Assembly (NCBI GenBank): GCA_009777775.1
Contig: WRLE01000013.1
Coordinates: 44,993-108,992 of the forward strand
Length of the DNA stretch: 64,000 nt
Source of the DNA: Oscillospiraceae bacterium
GTDB lineage: Bacteria; Bacillota; Clostridia; Oscillospirales; Oscillospiraceae
Direction: 5' to 3'
The notes beneath the pieces were generated by a model that searched no databases, was not told the DNA's origin, and saw only the letters and a list, made by a program, of their open reading frames with translations. Shown here in pieces: positions 17,280 through 26,186 of the stretch (the first letter of the stretch is position 1; each line of letters opens with the position of its first letter). The position numbers and the translations under genes are program-made.

Positions 17280-18602
17280 TCATACAGAGGGGAAATATCT
17301 TTCTGTGTAAAACCTATTTTTATCAATTGCCGCTGCATAACCAGCTGCTTCTGCTTTTTTAACTGAAAGATATCTGGACAAATGGACGGGGTCTAGGATT
17401 CTTTTCACAAAAGTACTGTTTTCAGCAAGTGTTATGGCACTTTCCAGGTCTTCTGGCAGTCTAGTAAGCATTGATGTTACGCTTTCGCTGGCTGTATATA
17501 AGTCAGCATCAACGGCAGGGGGGAGCAAAAGCTTGTTTTCAATTCCGTCAAGTCCTGCAGAAAGCACCATTGCAAATGCGAGATAAGGATTAATTGAAGG
17601 ATCTGGAGATCTAAGCTCCATACGCACTTTTTCATCACTTGCAGCGGCTGGTATACGAATCAATTGGGAGCGGTTTTGGTGGGACCATGAAACATATTTT
17701 GGTGCCTCGAACTGACCAAAACGCTCGTATGAATTGGTAATTGGGTTTAAAAAGAGTGTAATCTGGGCTGTTTTGTCCAAAATACCTGCGATAAAACTCT
17801 CGGCAACGCTGGAGTGCCCTTGATTTGCATTAATAAATACATTGCTTCCGTTTTGGCTAAGGGAGAGGTTCATGTGCAAGCCATTCCCAGGTGCTTGTAA
17901 TAAAGGTTTCGGCATGAAGGATGCGAAAAGACCATTACGAGCTGCGATGGTTTTCACAGCAGATTTGAAAGTGAGAAAGTTGTCGGCACAGGAAAGGACA
18001 TCGCCGAAGCGGAAATTGATTTCATTTTGTCCAGGACCTTGTTCGTGATGTGAGGTCTCCGGTTTAATGCCCATTTCTTCAAGTGTTAGACATATTTCTC
18101 TACGTATATCTTCTCCTTTGTCAAGGGGTGGTACGTCAAGATAGCCACCTTTGTCGAAAACTGTGTTTGTGGGTTCTCCTGAATCGTTGGTTAAAAATAG
18201 GTAGAATTCACATTCTGCACCAATTTTGCAAACATATCCCATTTTCAGGGCTCTGTCGGCGACTTGCTTTAATAATCCTCTTCCATCGTGGAGAAACTGG
18301 GAGCCATCGGGTTTTCTTATATCGCAAAAAAAACTTGCGACTCTTCCGCTGCCCGGTCGCCATGGAAGCACTGTGAGAGTCGAAGGCTCTGGAAAAAGGA
18401 ACAAATCAGACTCGGTCACATCGCGAAAACCAGAAACGGCGTGGGCATCGAAGGAGACTCCTGTGTCAAAAGCATTATTTAGCTCGTCAGCCATAATTGA
18501 TATGCTTTTTTGGAGTCCGAACATATCGCAAAAGTTCAATCTTATAAATTTTACATCATTTTCCACAATAAGCTCCAGCACTTCGCTGGCTGTACTGTCC
18601 AT
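17280..18602 (-). CDS. glnA: Glutamine synthetase, type I
   Basis: A 440-aa GSI-type enzyme that makes glutamine from glutamate, ammonia and ATP. Family motifs in order: VKFIRLNFCDMFGLQKS, VLPWRPGSGRVASFFCDI, GAECEFYLF, the HHEQGPGQNEINFR metal/ATP segment, FMPKPLL.. GNGLHMNLSL, NPITNSYERFGQFEAPKYVSWSHQNRS and RMELRSPDPSINPYLAFA. It lacks the adenylylation Tyr region of enterobacterial GS and is short, so it is the alpha-type, normally feedback-controlled. ATG 18602 is preferred as start (AAGGTGG 11 nt upstream); the longest frame starts at 18632. Followed by the ANTAR gene. Confidence 0.95.
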   Translation of the reverse strand: MDSTASEVLELIVENDVKFIRLNFCDMFGLQKSISIMADELNNAFDTGVSFDAHAVSGFRDVTESDLFLFPEPSTLTVLPWRPGSGRVASFFCDIRKPDGSQFLHDGRGLLKQVADRALKMGYVCKIGAECEFYLFLTNDSGEPTNTVFDKGGYLDVPPLDKGEDIRREICLTLEEMGIKPETSHHEQGPGQNEINFRFGDVLSCADNFLTFKSAVKTIAARNGLFASFMPKPLLQAPGNGLHMNLSLSQNGSNVFINANQGHSSVAESFIAGILDKTAQITLFLNPITNSYERFGQFEAPKYVSWSHQNRSQLIRIPAAASDEKVRMELRSPDPSINPYLAFAMVLSAGLDGIENKLLLPPAVDADLYTASESVTSMLTRLPEDLESAITLAENSTFVKRILDPVHLSRYLSVKKAEAAGYAAAIDKNRFYTERYFPSV

Positions 18603-18725
18603 GATATAGCAAACCACCTTTTTAATGAACAATTAACAATGAACAATGAACAATGAACAATTGTTTTAATTAATAATGAATAATGAATAATGAATAATTC
18701 CTCACTCCTCATTCCTCACTCCTAA
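18603..18725. repeat. AT-rich heptamer repeats and CTCCTCATTCCTCA tract
   Basis: Intergenic between glmS and glnA: repeated AACAATGAACAATGAAC and AATAATGAATAATGAAT units, then TTCCTCACTCCTCATTCC TCAC. The same words occur at 11.8, 29.2, 45.1-45.2 and 47.8 kb. Confidence 0.7.
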
Positions 18726-20534
18726 CTACTCAACGGTGACGCTTTTGGCTAGGTTTCTAGGTTTGTCTATGTCTAGACCTTTGTTGGCGGCTACGTAGTA
18801 GCTGAAGAGTTGGAGGGCTATTACTGATAGGGAGGGTGAAAAGAGGTCGCCGGATAGTGGGAGCGTTATGCAGGATGTAACCTCGTCTGGAAGGGCATCG
18901 GGATGATTGCTTACCAATAACACCTTGGCACCGCGACTGATTACCTGCTCCACATTGCTCATGAGTTTGCTGAATAAACGCTCACAATTTGCTATTGCTA
19001 CAACCAAAGTGTTATCTTCGATGAGGGAAATTGTACCATGTTTTAGCTCACCGCCAGCATATGCTTCGGAGTGAATGTAAGATATTTCTTTTAGTTTTAA
19101 AGAGCCTTCTAAAGCAATGGCATAATCGATGTTTCTACCGATGAAAAAGATGCTTTTATAACCAACGCAAGTGGAAGCATATTTTTGTATGCCATCCAGC
19201 TGTTCTAAAATCTCTGTCACTTTTTCTGGAAGCTGTGCAATTTCGGATAGGAAACCCGCTTCCTGCGTCGGAGAAAGCTTTCCATAACCTGCAGCAAAAC
19301 GTACTGCAAGGACATACAAGATAACAAGCTGCGCTGAAAATGCTTTCGTAGTGGCAACTGCTATTTCGGGACCTGCTGCGGTGAAGAGGCAATAATCAGC
19401 TTCCTTTGCGATGGTGCTACCGACCACATTGACAACTGCCAGGGTCACAGCACCCTTTGCCTTAGCTTCACGCATTGCTGCGATTGTATCAGCGGTTTCG
19501 CCTGATTGACTGATGATGATGACCAATGTCTTTTCGTCTATTATCGCATCCTTATAGCGAAACTCGCTGGCAAGATCCACTTCAACGGGAACTCTGCACA
19601 ATTGCTCAAAGACATATTTTGCAACAACTCCAGCATTATATGCCGAGCCGCAGGCTGTCATTACGATTTTATTATATTTATTTATATCTATACCATCTAT
19701 GATTTCTTGGTTATCGCCGCTGGAAATAATTGTATTAATAGTGTCCTTTAAAATCTTGGGTTGTTCCATTATTTCTTTGAGCATGAAGTGGGGGTAGCCA
19801 CCCTTTTCTGCGCTGTCCAGACTCCAAGTGACTGTTTCCACTGTTTTTGCCAAGGGTTCTTTGTCAAAATTGAGAAACTCTACTTCATCGGCTCGCAAGA
19901 CAGCTATTTCTCTATCGTTAAGATAATATACATTGCTGGTGTGCTTCAAAACAGCAGGCACATCCGAGGCGATGAATTGTCCATGGTCTGAAACTCCGAC
20001 TATTAGAGGGTTGTCTTTTTTAACAGCGATGAACATATCCGGGTTGTCTGCACACATTATACCCAAAGCGAATGAGCCTTCAAGTCTCCCAACAACATGG
20101 ATTACAGCATCTAATATGTCACCTTCGTAATAATATTCTGCAAGTTGAGCAATTACTTCGCTGTCAGTCTGGGAGGCAAAGACTATGCCTTTTTGTTCAA
20201 GGTATTCTTTGAGCTGTTTGTAGTTTTCGATGATTCCGTTGTGGACGATGGCGATTTTATTTTGGCTTCCCATATGGGGATGGGAGTTCACATCGGAGGG
20301 CTCACCGTGGGTAGCCCAACGGGTATGTCCTATTCCCATGTTTGCTGTCAAGGGAGATGCATCTATTCGTGCTTGCAAAGCATCTAAGCGACCCTCTTGC
20401 TTGACAACCTGTATGCCATTATTGTAGACAGCAAGCCCCGCTGAATCGTAACCCCTGTACTCAAGCTTTTTTAGCCCTTCGAGTATAATCGCAACGGCAT
20501 CCATTTTGCCAACATAGCCAATAATTCCACACAT
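18726..20534 (-). CDS. glmS: Glutamine-fructose-6-phosphate aminotransferase
   Basis: Full length at 602 aa. Begins MCGIIGYVG with an intact catalytic Cys1, so, unlike the neighbouring guaA and purF-like genes, this one keeps its glutaminase. HTRWATHGEPSDVNSHPH is the glutamine-binding part; two SIS domains follow (ACGSAYNAG ... ISQSGETADT and GRNIDYAIALEGSLKLKEISYIHSEAYAGGELKHG). C-terminus NLAKSVTVE is typical. It forms glucosamine-6-phosphate for cell-wall synthesis. RBS AAGGAG 5 nt upstream of ATG 20534. There is only 79 bp before the next gene, with no room for a glmS ribozyme. Confidence 0.97.
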   Translation of the reverse strand: MCGIIGYVGKMDAVAIILEGLKKLEYRGYDSAGLAVYNNGIQVVKQEGRLDALQARIDASPLTANMGIGHTRWATHGEPSDVNSHPHMGSQNKIAIVHNGIIENYKQLKEYLEQKGIVFASQTDSEVIAQLAEYYYEGDILDAVIHVVGRLEGSFALGIMCADNPDMFIAVKKDNPLIVGVSDHGQFIASDVPAVLKHTSNVYYLNDREIAVLRADEVEFLNFDKEPLAKTVETVTWSLDSAEKGGYPHFMLKEIMEQPKILKDTINTIISSGDNQEIIDGIDINKYNKIVMTACGSAYNAGVVAKYVFEQLCRVPVEVDLASEFRYKDAIIDEKTLVIIISQSGETADTIAAMREAKAKGAVTLAVVNVVGSTIAKEADYCLFTAAGPEIAVATTKAFSAQLVILYVLAVRFAAGYGKLSPTQEAGFLSEIAQLPEKVTEILEQLDGIQKYASTCVGYKSIFFIGRNIDYAIALEGSLKLKEISYIHSEAYAGGELKHGTISLIEDNTLVVAIANCERLFSKLMSNVEQVISRGAKVLLVSNHPDALPDEVTSCITLPLSGDLFSPSLSVIALQLFSYYVAANKGLDIDKPRNLAKSVTVE

Positions 20535-20613
20535 ATATTTGCTCCTTATGACCTGTGTTTCGTCTTTAATTGCTAGTTATTTGAAAGACAGAACACTAGC
20601 CAGCTTTTTGATT

Positions 20614-21795
20614 CTATTCGTCCGCAAATGAATCGAAATAGCCTTGAATAAGTATTATCGGAGTACCCTTGTCACCGCTTCCGCTGGTCAAGTCACATAA
20701 ACTACCCAGCAAATCCGTCAAGCGGCGTGGTGTCGTACCTTGGGAGGACATATCTCCCACCAAGTCATCCTGTTTGTTTCTAATAAGGTCTCTTATCATT
20801 TCAGAAGCAGCCTCGCCCTGCACGTCTTTGGCAGTAGTATCTGCAAGGTACTTAATTTTTAACTCGTTGGGAGTGCCTTCTAGACCTTTGGTATAACCAG
20901 GAGATACAACAGGGTCAGCCAGCTCCCAAATGCCACCAACAGGGTCTTTGAAAGCACCGTCGCCATACACAAGCACCTCAATGTTTTTGCCAGTGAGCTC
21001 AAATAGACGAGCTGCGACCTTTTCGGCAAATTCCTGTGCATCTCGCGGGAAGAGTTTTATGGAATCATCGGTGGCAAGGTTCGATCCCAGTAAACCGTAT
21101 TGGGGGTGGTAACCACTGCCATCTACAGATTCTTTCAATATATCATCCAAACCCAGCACAGTTTCGGCACCGGCTAGTTGGAGCATCTTTTTTGATCTGT
21201 GACGGGTATGTATGTCGGCGGTTATAACATGCTTAGTATATTTTAGTATACTGCGGGGGTCGTTGCCAAATATGATTGTCGCCTTGTTATCGGATAGTTC
21301 CTTATAATACGCAACATAGTCAACTCCAGTAAATGGGTGAACCACATCGCCAAAAAGCCTTTTAAACTCAGCTTCATCGAGAACATCGGTGTAAGGATTG
21401 ATGCCTTTTTCGTCTAATTCCTCCCAGCTCATCAAAGGGTTACCCACTTCATCGCTGGGATATGCAAGGAGTAAGTATATTTCATCGACACCTGCCGATA
21501 TACCACGGAGTATTTGGGAAAAACGGTTGCGGCTGAGAATGGGTAGAGTAAGCCCAAGCACTCTTTGAGGAAACTTGCGTTTAATATCGGTGGCGATTTG
21601 TTCAAGAGTTGCATAATTGCCTTGGGCTCTAGCGACTATTGATTCGGTGACACCGACAATATCCCTGTCTTGTAGCTGGACACCTTCATTTGCCGCAGAC
21701 TGCGCAACTGTTGTTGCGACGATTTCGGCTAAATCGTCTCCTTGCTTGATGATAGGGGCTCTAATGCCGCGGGTTACTGTTCCAAATGACCGCAT
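20614..21795 (-). CDS. CofE-like (coenzyme F420-0:L-glutamate ligase) family protein
   Basis: A 393-aa protein resembling the F420-0:gamma-glutamyl ligase family: N-terminal GTVTRGIRAPIIKQGDDLAEIV, then DRDIVGVTESIVARAQGNYA, the middle LGLTLPILSRNRFSQILRGI and C-terminal VLVYGDGAFKDPVGGIWELADP with catalytic/metal-binding acidic residues. No other F420 gene is in the window and most Bacillota do not make F420, so a different acceptor for glutamate (or other acid) ligation is likely. The position next to glnA, glmS and guaA suggests a link with glutamate/glutamine. ATG 21795 has GGAG at 7 nt. Confidence in the family is good, in the function low. Confidence 0.8.
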   Translation of the reverse strand: MRSFGTVTRGIRAPIIKQGDDLAEIVATTVAQSAANEGVQLQDRDIVGVTESIVARAQGNYATLEQIATDIKRKFPQRVLGLTLPILSRNRFSQILRGISAGVDEIYLLLAYPSDEVGNPLMSWEELDEKGINPYTDVLDEAEFKRLFGDVVHPFTGVDYVAYYKELSDNKATIIFGNDPRSILKYTKHVITADIHTRHRSKKMLQLAGAETVLGLDDILKESVDGSGYHPQYGLLGSNLATDDSIKLFPRDAQEFAEKVAARLFELTGKNIEVLVYGDGAFKDPVGGIWELADPVVSPGYTKGLEGTPNELKIKYLADTTAKDVQGEAASEMIRDLIRNKQDDLVGDMSSQGTTPRRLTDLLGSLCDLTSGSGDKGTPIILIQGYFDSFADE

Positions 21796-22206
21796 TTTAC
21801 TTCTCCTTCAGTATGATTTCGTTTTTCTAAGTCTTGCAATATGTGGTTTTTTAATATGGTTTATATAGAGAAACACCAGTAGAAAAACCACAAGGGTACT
21901 TGTTGATTGCATAAAAACAAGCGGATATCATATGACTTCTTGCGGACACTATATTAACCGTGTTCATGCTTTTGCGACTCACGATCTCCATGCCCTCTAC
22001 CATATGACAAACGCCTTTGTTCTGCACAAAATATATCAGATGTCAGCAGAAAAGTCAACCAAAGTTTTTAGCAAAATCACCCACAAATTTTGGGTGATTA
22101 CAGGTTAATGATATATTGTTATTATGATATGTCTTGTTTCTGTTGCATGGCTATTATCGCTGTGGTATTATTTTTTGACCACAAGAAACAGGGGAGTGCA
22201 AAGACC
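21796..22206. other. Intergenic region before the SARP/MalT regulator
   Basis: About 410 bases separating the divergent cofE-like and regulator genes. A plausible promoter for the + strand is TTGATT 21903-21908, 17 bp, TATCAT 21926-21931. A hairpin AATCACCCA / TGGGTGATT (22075-22083 and 22091-22099) lies in the presumed leader. I see no further gene. Confidence 0.5.
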
Positions 22207-25200
22207 ATGGATAAAATGCCTGTGCTTAAGGCAAAGTTCACTTTTCCGGAAATCCCACAAGATGCGATATATTTCGATAGACTAAAAAGATTAGGTATTA
22301 GCGAACCTAAAACTGTTATTATCACCGCTCCAGCGGGATACGGTAAGACAACGGCGGTTCAACTGTCTTTGCAGCACCTTCGAGAGCAAACCCATTGGTA
22401 TAGGTTGGAAAAAGAAGATTCTGCATTGCCTGTTTTCTTTACACACTTAATTGAAGCTTTATTCCCTGAAACCGATGAAAACACCGATTCCCACAGAAGC
22501 GCTCGTAGCATAGACAATATTTTGGAAGAATACTCTTTGCTCAGTGCAATCATATGTCAGGATGCTTGGACGATGTATGCCAGCGGAAACCAAAGTAGAT
22601 ATCTTGTTTTGGATGACTTTCATAATGTATCTGAGAACCCAGCCATATCGGAAACAGTTAGGTATTTGATTTTGAACATGCCGCCCCAAATACATATTAT
22701 CATCATTTCCAGGACAGATACTGGTATCATAGCTGAAAAACGTAGGCTCTCCGGTGAGCTTGTCTATTTTGGAGAAAAAGAATTACTTTGTTCCCAAGAA
22801 GACACAGAAGCACTGTTTCTTCAATTGGGTAATATTGTGGTGAATAAAAATACCGCTGAAACTATATTTAATTACACGGAAGGCTGGATAGCTGGTATTA
22901 CATTGATGAAGCATATGGCGGGAAGCGTTGACACAACAAGAGGAGCCTCCAGTGGAATATCAAGCGGTGTATCCAGCGACACAATGGGAAATCTTCCTAG
23001 GGAAGACTTCGAAAGCATCTTTCGCTATTTGCTAGATGAAGTATTTTCCATTGCCGAGGGTGAAATGGTTCTTCAAGCAGCTAGAATTTCCATCCTTGAA
23101 GAATTTATTAATGATGATTTATCTGATATTTTTCATATTGAAAATCCACAGGAAATAATCGATTGGCTTGAAAATAACAATTTCCATTTACAAAAAATTA
23201 ATACAACACCGCCCAGCTATCGTTTTCATACCCTATTCAGAGATACCCTTCGACATTTTTTATCAGAAAAATATGATAAAGAGCAAATAGCTGCCATACA
23301 CATCGCTGCCGCTGAAGTCTTTGATAAAACAGGACGTTATAAAGCAGCAATAGTTCATTATCTCTCTGCTGATGATATCGAAAATGCAGTACGCATTGCA
23401 GCTCTTCGAGGTATCGAACACATGGACAATGGTGATGTGGAAGCTGCAGCGATGCTCATGAGAGCAATGCCAGAAAACATTGTGTTCGAGAATGCCAAGC
23501 TCCTTTGCATTCTCGGAGGGTCTCTTTGCGGAATTGAGACAGATAAGGGTTTTAGTTATTTGGAAAAATCCATTGATATGGCTGTGAAAAGCAATGATCT
23601 GGTCTTTGCCATCAAAGTACAGGGTTTTGCCATTTCAGTTTGTATCCAGCAAAATAATTTCCAAAGCATTCAAGGCATAATAGAAAAAGTTCCCATGGGA
23701 AAAGCACTACGAGTCAGCAAACAAGCTCGAAAAATGCTAGTTCATAGCTTGTTTCTAAAAACAGCAACTTCATATCAGGTGAAAATGGCAAAAATACTGA
23801 GAAAAATCATCGATAAAGTAAGCATGGACGACCAAGTGGAGTTATGGCAATACTCTACCCTTTTATCAAAAGCATATCTCCTTGGAGTAATCGGAGACCT
23901 GGAGGAAGCAGAACAAACAGCTAGGTTATTAATGGAGCATCCTGTTGCATTACGAAACGATAGGTGGCGGGCTTTCGGATTGCAACTTAGTGCATATTTG
24001 GCAATATTTCTAGGAGATGCACAGCTTTTATACCAAACTGCAGACGCAATGAGCTCCCTTGGACTTAAATACTCTGATGGCTTCGCTTCCAGTTATGGAA
24101 CTCATTACACAGCCTTGGGCAAGTATTTACAGCGAGACTTAGATGGTGCTATCATAGCCATTGAAGAAGCGGAAAGACTCTTTGTAGAAAACGGTAATCA
24201 CTCCATGGCGATAAACGCTGATATTATCCGCATGGCTTGGGAAGCAGAAGCCAACATCGATGGCGCATATGGAGAAATGATGAGCAAGCAACTAGCTCCA
24301 CTTGAATCTTTGAGCGGCAATTCCAGCTTTTTATCTGTTTCAAACACATTAACTGGCGCGAGATATATACATGAGGGGCAATTGAGTAAAGGCGAAGCAT
24401 TGCTGATGGATGCTTGGAAATGGTCGAAAAGCAAAGATGCAACCCAAAGCCTTTGTGGAATAGCCATGCACCTTTCAGAGTTATATCATTTAAAGAATGA
24501 AATGGCCAATGCAAAAAAGTATCTGTCGTTTTTCGGTGAAAACTCCGAAAAAAACAACTATTTTTATTATAGAGAAATGAGTTTTCCAGCCCTTGTTCGT
24601 TGCTGCGCTCGCTGTGTGGAAAACAAAATAGCAACCACACATATGGTTGCCATTATAGCTCATTATTTCGGTAAAAATGCTGCAGATGATTTTCTCAAAG
24701 ATGCGATGGCAGCCTCCAAAGACCCAGATGCTTTCATCGCACGTTATCCGGTTCAGATAGAACCAGCGGTGAAGCTTGTGAAGGTCAAGCTTCTGGGTAG
24801 TTTCACATTTGACCTAGATGGTGAGCAAAAATCAGCCGATGTTTTCAAGACGCGTAAAATAGCTGGGATTTTCAAATATATTGTGTCAAAGAGTGAACAA
24901 AGCCTTTCCAGAGAGAAGCTAGCCTCGATATTTTGGCCAGATTCTCAAGAAAAGGCGGCAGCTAACTCATTGCGTGTGGCTTTATTCGAGCTAAGAAAAT
25001 CCATGGCAGCCTTAGATATGGCATTTGATAGCAGCAATGCCCTCATTGGCGAGGACAAGAGTGGTTTTTTCCTCTGTCGCCCAGACTCCGTGGAGCTTGA
25101 TGTAACTCTGTTTACAACTCTTTTTCATAAACTGCGTAGCAACGATTATGAAAAAGAAGATGAGATAAAAATCCTAAGTGAAATTGTAAGTTTATACGAT

Positions 25201-25497
25201 GGTGACTATTTAGAAGAGGTTGATTCAGAGGAAGTTACCCTTTTTAGAGCGTATTACAAAGCAATTTTTGTTGAAGTTTCATTTAAGCTGGCAGAGCATT
25301 ATAACAAACTGGGAGATATAGCAATTGCCGAGGAGCATATGCTAAAGCATTTAAGTATAGACCCATTGGATGAAAAAATATGCACCATGCTAATTGAGCT
25401 ATACCGCAACTCAAACCGCGACAGGGAAGCGGATACTTTAAAAAGACAATTCACAAGACGCTTCAAACGAGAAATGGGAATAGACCCTGAGTTGTAG
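22207..25497 (+). CDS. MalT-type STAND ATPase with SARP/BTAD C-terminal regulator
   Basis: A 1096-aa cytosolic signal-transduction protein. N-terminus KAKFTFPEIPQDAIYFDRL is the usual LuxR/MalT lead, followed by Walker A APAGYGKTTA (near residue 45) and a Walker B-like YLVLDDFHNV. A long middle of TPR-like helices (residues about 350-880) follows, then an OmpR-type winged helix (VKVKLLGSFTFDLDGEQ ... KTRKIAGIFKYIVSK ... SREKLASIFWPDS) and a bacterial transcriptional activation domain of TPRs at the end. STAND ATPase and SARP combined is typical of large pathway-specific activators. ATG 22207 has GGGGAG 10 nt upstream; the frame continues upstream as a hydrophobic stretch which I think is not translated. 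Targets unknown; no biosynthetic cluster is adjacent. Confidence 0.85.
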   Translation: MDKMPVLKAKFTFPEIPQDAIYFDRLKRLGISEPKTVIITAPAGYGKTTAVQLSLQHLREQTHWYRLEKEDSALPVFFTHLIEALFPETDENTDSHRSARSIDNILEEYSLLSAIICQDAWTMYASGNQSRYLVLDDFHNVSENPAISETVRYLILNMPPQIHIIIISRTDTGIIAEKRRLSGELVYFGEKELLCSQEDTEALFLQLGNIVVNKNTAETIFNYTEGWIAGITLMKHMAGSVDTTRGASSGISSGVSSDTMGNLPREDFESIFRYLLDEVFSIAEGEMVLQAARISILEEFINDDLSDIFHIENPQEIIDWLENNNFHLQKINTTPPSYRFHTLFRDTLRHFLSEKYDKEQIAAIHIAAAEVFDKTGRYKAAIVHYLSADDIENAVRIAALRGIEHMDNGDVEAAAMLMRAMPENIVFENAKLLCILGGSLCGIETDKGFSYLEKSIDMAVKSNDLVFAIKVQGFAISVCIQQNNFQSIQGIIEKVPMGKALRVSKQARKMLVHSLFLKTATSYQVKMAKILRKIIDKVSMDDQVELWQYSTLLSKAYLLGVIGDLEEAEQTARLLMEHPVALRNDRWRAFGLQLSAYLAIFLGDAQLLYQTADAMSSLGLKYSDGFASSYGTHYTALGKYLQRDLDGAIIAIEEAERLFVENGNHSMAINADIIRMAWEAEANIDGAYGEMMSKQLAPLESLSGNSSFLSVSNTLTGARYIHEGQLSKGEALLMDAWKWSKSKDATQSLCGIAMHLSELYHLKNEMANAKKYLSFFGENSEKNNYFYYREMSFPALVRCCARCVENKIATTHMVAIIAHYFGKNAADDFLKDAMAASKDPDAFIARYPVQIEPAVKLVKVKLLGSFTFDLDGEQKSADVFKTRKIAGIFKYIVSKSEQSLSREKLASIFWPDSQEKAAANSLRVALFELRKSMAALDMAFDSSNALIGEDKSGFFLCRPDSVELDVTLFTTLFHKLRSNDYEKEDEIKILSEIVSLYDGDYLEEVDSEEVTLFRAYYKAIFVEVSFKLAEHYNKLGDIAIAEEHMLKHLSIDPLDEKICTMLIELYRNSNRDREADTLKRQFTRRFKREMGIDPEL

Positions 25498-25517
25498 CGT
25501 GCAAGGGTACGGAGATT

Positions 25518-25750
25518 GAACGTGGGGACGGTTCTTTTGTTCAGAAAGAGGAGACGCCCCCTCTTTCTGAACAAAAGAACCGTCCCCGCGTTCACTGAAC
25601 AAAAGAACCGTCCCTCCGTTCAAACAAAAATGAACAAAAGAACCGTCCCCCCGTTCATAAACTTCGCCTACCTTTGTTCTCAAACGCACAAAAATGAACA
25701 AAAGAACCGTCCCCACGTTCAAATGAACAAAAGAACCGTCCCCTCGTTCA
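25518..25750. repeat. Array of TGAACAAAAGAACCGTCCCC repeats with a long hairpin
   Basis: The unit TGAACAAAAGAACCGTCCCC followed by NCGTTCA occurs once inverted (25518-25543) and five times direct (about 25567, 25595, 25631, 25695, 25724). The inverted and the first direct copy form a perfect hairpin with 27-bp arms at 25524-25550 and 25561-25587 and a 10-nt loop. It fills the space between the regulator stop and the tRNA terminator. Each unit ends in TGAAC...GTTCA. Similar GGGGACGGTTCT motifs are common in clostridial intergenic DNA and near REP-type transposases, from general knowledge. Confidence 0.85.
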
Positions 25751-25751
25751 C

Positions 25752-25793
25752 AAAAAAGAACAACCCTGTAACCATTATAGTTACAGGGTTGTT
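25752..25793 (-). terminator. Rho-independent terminator of the tRNA operon
   Basis: AACAACCCTGTAAC (25759-25772) pairs perfectly with GTTACAGGGTTGTT (25780-25793), 7-nt loop; on the minus strand it is followed by CTTTTTTG. It starts 4 nt past the tRNA-Thr CCA end. Confidence 0.9.
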
Positions 25794-25796
25794 GTT

Positions 25797-25873
25797 TGGA
25801 GCTGCTGGCGGGAATCGAACCCGCGAACCTCATCCTTACCAAGGATGCGCTCTGCCGACTGAGCTACAGCAGC
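25797..25873 (-). tRNA. tRNA-Thr (anticodon GGT)
   Basis: On the minus strand the sequence folds into a complete cloverleaf: acceptor GCTGCTG/CAGCAGC, D-arm GCTCAGTCGGCAGAGC, anticodon stem-loop CATCCTTGGTAAGGATG with GGT, T-arm CGCGGGTTCGATTCCCG, discriminator T and an encoded CCA. Second gene of a two-tRNA operon. Confidence 0.95.
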
Positions 25874-25932
25874 ATTAATGGGGGATGCCGGGTGGGCGAT
25901 TTAGGTGAACAGGGGTGTAACCCACCCGGACT

Positions 25933-26009
25933 TGGCGACCCAGAACGGGCTCGAACCGTCGACCTCCAGCGTGACAGGCTGGCGTTCTAACCAACTGAAC
26001 TACTGGGCC
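25933..26009 (-). tRNA. tRNA-Asp (anticodon GTC)
   Basis: The minus strand forms a full cloverleaf: acceptor GGCCCAG/CTGGGTC (one G-T pair), D-arm GTTCAGTTGGTTAGAAC, anticodon stem CCAGC/GCTGG with loop CTGTCAC (anticodon GTC), T-arm GACGGTTCGAGCCCGTT, discriminator G and encoded CCA. First gene of the operon; a promoter lies 74 bp upstream. Confidence 0.95.
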
Positions 26010-26082
26010 ACGTTCCGCCTCCATCTTCGATGGAAGTACATCGACTTAGGAGGCGTGACGCATTAATGCGCCAACAGCACAG

Positions 26083-26112
26083 ATTATACAATGCCATTGT
26101 TGCAAATGTCAA
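26083..26112 (-). promoter_or_regulatory. Sigma-A promoter of the tRNA-Asp/Thr operon
   Basis: On the minus strand TTGACA (26112-26107), 18 bp, TATAAT (26088-26083). Both hexamers are perfect consensus, placing transcription start near 26076. Confidence 0.85.
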
Positions 26113-26186
26113 TACTCAAAAATGCACCTGTCATTAAACTTTGATAATACTATTATTGGTGACGAAACAGGCTTTGCTTAAGGGGA

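Noticed and set aside
20535..20613. glmS ribozyme
   Set aside because: Only 79 bp separate glmS from the next gene; no room and no core motif seen.
25518..25750. CRISPR-like array
   Set aside because: Repeats are unevenly spaced, partly inverted, with spacers of 1-40 bp; no cas genes.
25438..25990. Overlapping ORFs rich in NKRTVP or GDGSFV repeats
   Set aside because: They are translations of the TGAACAAAAGAACCGTCCC array and of tRNA genes, not proteins.
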